Source: Cynocephalus volans
Lineage: Eukaryota; Chordata; Mammalia; Dermoptera; Cynocephalidae
Assembly: GCF_027409185.1 (NCBI RefSeq)
Contig: NC_084470.1
Location: 37,995,001 to 38,059,000 of the forward strand
Length of the DNA: 64,000 nucleotides
Reading direction: 5' to 3'
This document shows positions 60,060-64,000 of the stretch, piece after piece. Position 1 is the first letter of the stretch; the number at the start of each line of letters is the position of its first letter. The notes under the pieces are model-generated. The model searched no databases, was not told where the DNA came from, and saw nothing but the letters and a program-made list of their open reading frames with translations. Both the position numbers and the translations under genes were made by a program.

Positions 60060-60185
60060 CTGATCAGTCATAATCATAATCTTTCCATAGCGTAAGGTTT
60101 TCAGAGATTCTGCATCATCATAACTTTTCTTATATTGTAGACCAACTATTTTAATAATATTGTTTATTTCTGCATTTTCCATGAT
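60060..60185 (-). CDS. TOP2B: TOP2B coding exon: TOPRIM domain
   Basis: 126 nt, 42 codons, phase 0. IMENAEINNIIKIVGLQYKK, SYDDAESLKTLRYGKIMIMT, DQ. It ends in the first acidic residue of the TOPRIM metal site. Donor gttggt (a weaker match than the other donors), acceptor tgcatag. Confidence 0.96.
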
Positions 60186-60327
60186 CTATGCAAAAAGGAA
60201 AAGCATTGAAAGTATTTTAAAGTGTTGGAATATATAAAAGCTGAACTTGAATTTACTTTAAAAAATTCAACAATTTCAGTAAAGTATTAAAAATGTCATA
60301 CATATGTGTGGGAATATAGATATATAC

Positions 60328-60485
60328 CTGTTTATGAGAAGCTTCCCGTACATTAAGAATTTTACCCCTGAGTGGAAAGACTCCATATCTGTCTCGCCCA
60401 ATCACACCTAATCCAGACACAGCCAGTGATTTGGCAGAGTCTCCCTCTGTTAATATCAGTGTACACTCCAGAGAATGTTTGCCAC
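60328..60485 (-). CDS. TOP2B: TOP2B coding exon: TOPRIM EGDSA motif
   Basis: 158 nt. GKHSLECTLILTEGDSAKSL, then GVIGRDRYGVFPLRGKILNV and REASHKQ. EGDSA provides the catalytic Glu of TOPRIM. The Arg of PLRGK lines the drug-binding site in known structures. Donor gtatat, acceptor ttctcag. Confidence 0.97.
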
Positions 60486-60815
60486 CTGAGAAAAATTAAA
60501 AATTACGTATAGTCCAAATTCCTCATTTTGCTAATGACAAAAATGAAGCCAGAAAAAATTAACAATCACAATAACAGCAAAAGACTGAGTCATCTTACAT
60601 TATGCTTAGTATAGTTTAAACATTAAGTATATTTTACTGATTTCCTATACCTTGAAAATTAGTAACATATGGTGCATGCGGTGATTTCAATGAAGTAAAA
60701 TTATATGCAATAAAAAATCATAGTCTCATATGAGAAATACTGAAAAATTTATACAACTGGATAAATTAAAAGTTAAACTTAAATCAAAATCTTTTTGAAA
60801 ATATCTGAATCTTAC
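60486..60815 (-). other. TOP2B: TOP2B intron (330 nt)
   Basis: GT-AG. Nothing recognised. Confidence 0.85.
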
Positions 60816-60954
60816 CAGCATCATTAGCATCATCCAGCTTGGGAATACCTTTGATTTTACTATATTTTACTGATGAACACTTCTTGTTCAGCTGAGTCTG
60901 AGCCTTAAATTTCACCCAGTTCAGGATACTTTCTACAATGCCACAATTAGAGGC
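60816..60954 (-). CDS. TOP2B: TOP2B coding exon: transducer to TOPRIM linker
   Basis: 139 nt. ASNCGIVESILNWVKFKAQT, QLNKKCSSVKYSKIKGIPKL, DDANDA. KLDDAN is the conserved motif right before TOPRIM. Donor gtaaga, acceptor tttttag. Confidence 0.96.
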
Positions 60955-61594
60955 CTAAAAAATCAAAAAATAATGGTGTACGAACAAGCCAGAAGTTCAC
61001 ACATTTAGCTAAAATTTGTAGGACTTAATGTAATACCTAAAATCTGTGCAGTTTTAAGATGTTTTAGGGCAAAACAATAATGGTGAAGATAATAATGATA
61101 CATGCTAGTAAATTTTACTCATCTGCAGTAAAACTAACTCAGGCAGCTATACACAATGACCTACTGCACTGAAATATAAACATGAAAAAAGGGTGACTAA
61201 CTATATATGAGAAAAATTCTATTACAATAAACTCCATATATACACTGCTCTTGTTAAAATACTATTATAATAAACTCCAAATATGTATTGCTCATTTATA
61301 CTGTTTTATAAAATAATAAAATCTACCCTTTAAAGTTATCAGAATTAAGCATATTTATTAGTTTGTAGTATAAGCACACCTATACCCACAGTTAATATGA
61401 GAGAGAAACTAATCACAAATAGAATAAATAAGTCAGTTTTGGGTACATTGTGCAGTATATGCATGTACTGAAACAACACACTGTACCCCACAAATACGTA
61501 CAAGTAAAAATTAAAATAAAAAAAGAATAAATAAATCAAGAAAATGACTTAATTCTTAATAATAATGCTGAAAAATAATACAAGTCTCACTTAC
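60955..61594 (-). other. TOP2B: TOP2B intron (0.6 kb)
   Basis: GT-AG. Contains an old L1 3' fragment (61340-61535). The other half is AT-rich and unassigned. Confidence 0.75.
61340..61535 (+). repeat. L1 3'-end fragment
   Basis: gggtacattgtgcagtatat, gcatgtactgaaacaacaca, ctgtaccccacaaatacgta: the same 3' end pattern as at 39690-39840, followed by an A/T-rich tail. Confidence 0.6.
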
Positions 61595-61732
61595 TGCTTT
61601 AAAAAATTTTTCTGACAGTTGGCATTTGGACCCAAAACTTTTGGGCTGCAGTGTCATGTTTTCCTTAGTCTGGGAATCAAAAGTTGGATTTTCAATAAGG
61701 CAATTAATAAAAATCCAAATATGGTTTTTTAC
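61595..61732 (-). CDS. TOP2B: TOP2B coding exon: transducer with QTK loop
   Basis: 138 nt, 46 codons, phase 0. VKNHIWIFINCLIENPTFDS, QTKENMTLQPKSFGSKCQLS, EKFFKA. The Lys of QTK reaches into the ATPase site and contacts ATP in GHKL topoisomerases. Donor gtaagt, acceptor caacag. Confidence 0.97.
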
Positions 61733-61815
61733 CTGTTGAAAACATACCAGAAAAGGGTCAACATCAGAACTGATATTATTTAGTAATTCAGCAGAATATA
61801 TAAAGCATCACTTAC

Positions 61816-61917
61816 TTGAAATGGTTTCACTGATACACCAGCTTTGTTCTTTTTCTTAACTACTTCAATCAGTTTACCAACAACTTGGTCTACTACATAA
61901 TCCACATGGCGTCCACC
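61816..61917 (-). CDS. TOP2B: TOP2B coding exon: transducer domain (first in window)
   Basis: 102 nt, 34 codons, phase 0. GGRHVDYVVDQVVGKLIEVV then KKKNKAGVSVKPFQ. GGxHVDYV is the conserved start of the transducer domain. From the family's length, about 339 residues (the ATP-binding fold) are encoded upstream, beyond 64000. Donor gtaagt, acceptor ctttag. Confidence 0.96.
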
Positions 61918-64000
61918 CTAAAGAGAAAATAAGAAGTATGGAATCCAAAATTTTCTAGTTAAGGTAGCAAAATACTTATATATTCATTTTTTTTTTTAGA
62001 ATGAGCATTTAATCTTCATAACAACTTTGTGATGTCAGTATTATTAACCTGGAGGAATAATATGAATCTGGAGAAATAATATGAATCTCAGAATGACAGA
62101 GTCAGGATTTTTAAAAAAAGATCTTTTTGGCCACAAAGCCAATAAACCAACTTATGTGGTTTTCTTCTCACTCCACTTATGACACCAATTCTGGAGTGCC
62201 TTCCAATACCAATGACCAATACTCTGATTCTCCTCCATATTCCAACTGGATGTTCAACAATGTAATTCAATTTTGACACTACCAGGCGTTAACGCAGACT
62301 GCACATGTTAAGGGCCCAGTCCCAAAGGACTGCCCCCCACTTCAGATGCCAGTTGCAAGTCCTGGGCCTCCTATATTTTGACAAACCATCTTTAAATAGT
62401 GGGTTCCCATGACCCACTCCTCACATTTGATAATTTGTTAGAATGGTTCACAGAATTCAGGAACCCACTTTACTTTCCTTTACAAGGTTATTATAGAGGA
62501 TCTAATCCAGGAACTGACAAATGGAAGAGATGCATAGGGCAAGGTACGGGGGGAAGGGTACATGAAGCTTTCATGCCATATCCGAACATGCCATCCTTCC
62601 AGCACTTCAATGTATTCATCAATCTAGGAGCTCTCTGAAATCCACTGTTTAGGGGTTTTTATGGAGCTTTCATCAAGTAGGCATGATTGATTTTTAACTC
62701 AATCTCCCTCTCCCTTTCCCAGAGAGGTTACTGAAAGTTCCAGGCTTCCAATTAAGGCTTGATCTTTCTTGCAACCAGCCACCACCTTGAAGCTATCTAA
62801 GGGACTGCCAAGAGTTGCCATATTAGAGCAAAGATCCTCCTATCACCCAGGAAACTCCAAGGGATTTAGGAGTTTTGTGTCAGGAACCATGGACAAAGAC
62901 CAAATATTAGAACAAAAGACACTCCTATCATCCCTATCGCTCAGAAAATTATAAGGGTTTTAGGGAGATCTGTGTCAGGAACTAGGGATAAAGACTAAAT
63001 GTGTATTTCTTATTATGCTACACAACTCCATGTAACTCCATATAGTCAACTCTATTAAAAGTAAAAAAGAGAGAATAAAAAAAAAAAAAGACACGGGGTT
63101 TTGGCACTAAAAACAAAAAGAAAATACATGGAAGGGACAATGAAAATTGGTATGGATGATGGTAATAAGACTCACTTTATTTGAACCTAGGGATTGTAGC
63201 AATCATTGTCAGTTGTCTATACAACATCCACTCTCCCTTGTTATTTCACTAACAAATGCAAATTGTTTTTAACTGGCACATGCCCAGTTAAAAAGATTCA
63301 CAAACCTAGCCTCCCTTGTAGCCAGGGATAGCCATTAGACCCAGTTCTAGAGAATGAAATGTTAGCAGAGATCTACTGGGTGGGGCTTCTAGGAAAACTA
63401 CTGTATTGCTGACAAAAAGAGCAAGATTTAGCCGGCATATGCATTTGCCCAACCCTATTCTCTCTCCCTAGAACTTGGAAATGAGGCATAGGGATGCAGT
63501 AGGCATCTTGAGGGCCTGAGAACAAAAGTCACGTGCTAAGGGTAGCTGAAAAGAAGCCCAGGAAGTATATAGGTCCCTGATAGAACTGTGCAACCACAGT
63601 ACCAGCCCAAGACTGCCCATCCCCAGTTCCTAGTTGAGAGAGGAAAAATTAAAACCTTCACACATGTTTAAGACACTATATGTAAGGTTTATTTACATGT
63701 CACAAATGCAATCATAACTGACTCAGGATTTCTGTTGACTAGAGAAAGTGATGTTAGATTATAAAAAATATTGTACTTGAAAAATTAAAAGAAGTTAAAA
63801 CTTAAACAAGAGTGACAAATCATTACTTTAAACTATTCCAGGATATACTGTATTGCCCAACACTTTATTCTAATCAAAGAATAAATAAATATTTTTAGAT
63901 GAAAAGAATTTTATCTGATTTAAATAAATTGGAATACAGCTATTTCATAGAAAATAAGCTTTCATTTTCATAAGTCAATTTTGATACAACAAAAACAGAT
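61918..64000 (-). other. TOP2B: TOP2B intron (part, to the window end)
   Basis: The next upstream exon is not reached. Contains an LTR-like repeat (62280-63022) and another old interspersed repeat (about 63240-63640; agcctcccttgtagccaggg, ctgggtggggcttctaggaa) that I cannot name. 63650-64000 is AT-rich and empty. Confidence 0.7.
62080..63022 (-). repeat. Antisense LTR-like repeat (ERV-type, family uncertain)
   Basis: Read on the minus strand, the right end starts tgtagcataataagaaatac. Further on come ggtttttatggagctttcat-type text on the + strand (62650-62680), gggactgggcccttaacatg (minus) and, near 62160-62200, ttggtgtcataagtggagtg (minus). The order looks like a solo endogenous-retrovirus LTR. 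No viral genes are present. Left border uncertain. Confidence 0.5.

Larger units (their letters stand above)
31362..64000 (-). other. TOP2B: TOP2B gene, 3' part (partial)
   Basis: Twenty-eight coding exons on the minus strand (61917 down to 31698) join in phase and encode 1,282 residues of a type IIA DNA topoisomerase, the nuclear enzyme that passes one duplex through a transient double-strand break using ATP. The long acidic C-terminal domain and its end (DFAMFN) point to the beta isoform, not alpha. The upstream ATPase (GHKL) exons lie right of the window. The transcript end near 31362 is inferred from an ATTAAA hexamer at 31381-31386 (reverse strand). All introns read here use GT-AG. Confidence 0.95.

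Noticed and set aside
62080..63022. Retroviral genes linked to the LTR-like repeat
   Set aside because: No gag, pol or env-like frame on either strand nearby; a solo LTR-like relic at most.

Overview
This is a vertebrate nuclear genome window carrying the 3' parts of two convergent genes. The 3' half of RARB (retinoic acid receptor beta) is on the + strand, in four coding exons between 7392 and 29793 with a 3'UTR to about 31318. The 3' three quarters of TOP2B (DNA topoisomerase II beta) is on the - strand, in 28 coding exons between 61917 and 31698. Every exon was joined by reading GT-AG borders and checking that the phases fit. The joined reading gives 245 C-terminal residues for RARB and 1,282 for TOP2B. 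The promoters and N-terminal exons of both genes lie outside the window.

The organism is a placental mammal: it has MIR, L2, MLT1-type LTRs, hAT and Tigger MITEs, and a mammalian L1 with ORF1 and ORF2. Five copies of tRNA-Ile-like SINEs, some of them tandem dimers, have the form described for colugos (Dermoptera, CYN family). A colugo is therefore the best guess. This rests on my memory of the family and was not checked by a search.

Layout. 1-7391: RARB intron with old repeats and one unusually repeat-free block (about 3600-4330) that looks like a conserved regulatory element. 7392-7568: first RARB ligand-binding exon in the window, with a (GT)12 tract just after its donor. 7569-26340: an 18.8 kb intron carrying a full-length, apparently intact L1 (11654-18451) with a 16-bp target-site duplication and both ORFs open. 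26341-29793: the last three RARB coding exons, with a SINE and a possible pseudogene fragment in the final intron. 29794-31318: RARB 3'UTR interrupted by a dimeric SINE. About 31290-31390: the tail-to-tail junction, with closely spaced poly(A) signals on both strands. 31698-61917: TOP2B, from the transducer end of the ATPase module through TOPRIM, the winged-helix domain with the catalytic Tyr, the tower, the coiled-coil C-gate and the acidic/basic C-terminal domain. 61918-64000: TOP2B intron with an LTR-like repeat.

I found no unknown multi-gene system. The observations most worth a second look are the intact young L1 inside RARB, the SINE insertion in the RARB 3'UTR, the compact bidirectional polyadenylation region, a possible retrocopy fragment at 28767-29045, and the candidate conserved element near 3600-4330. 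Repeat family names and borders come from recognising sequence patterns and are approximate.
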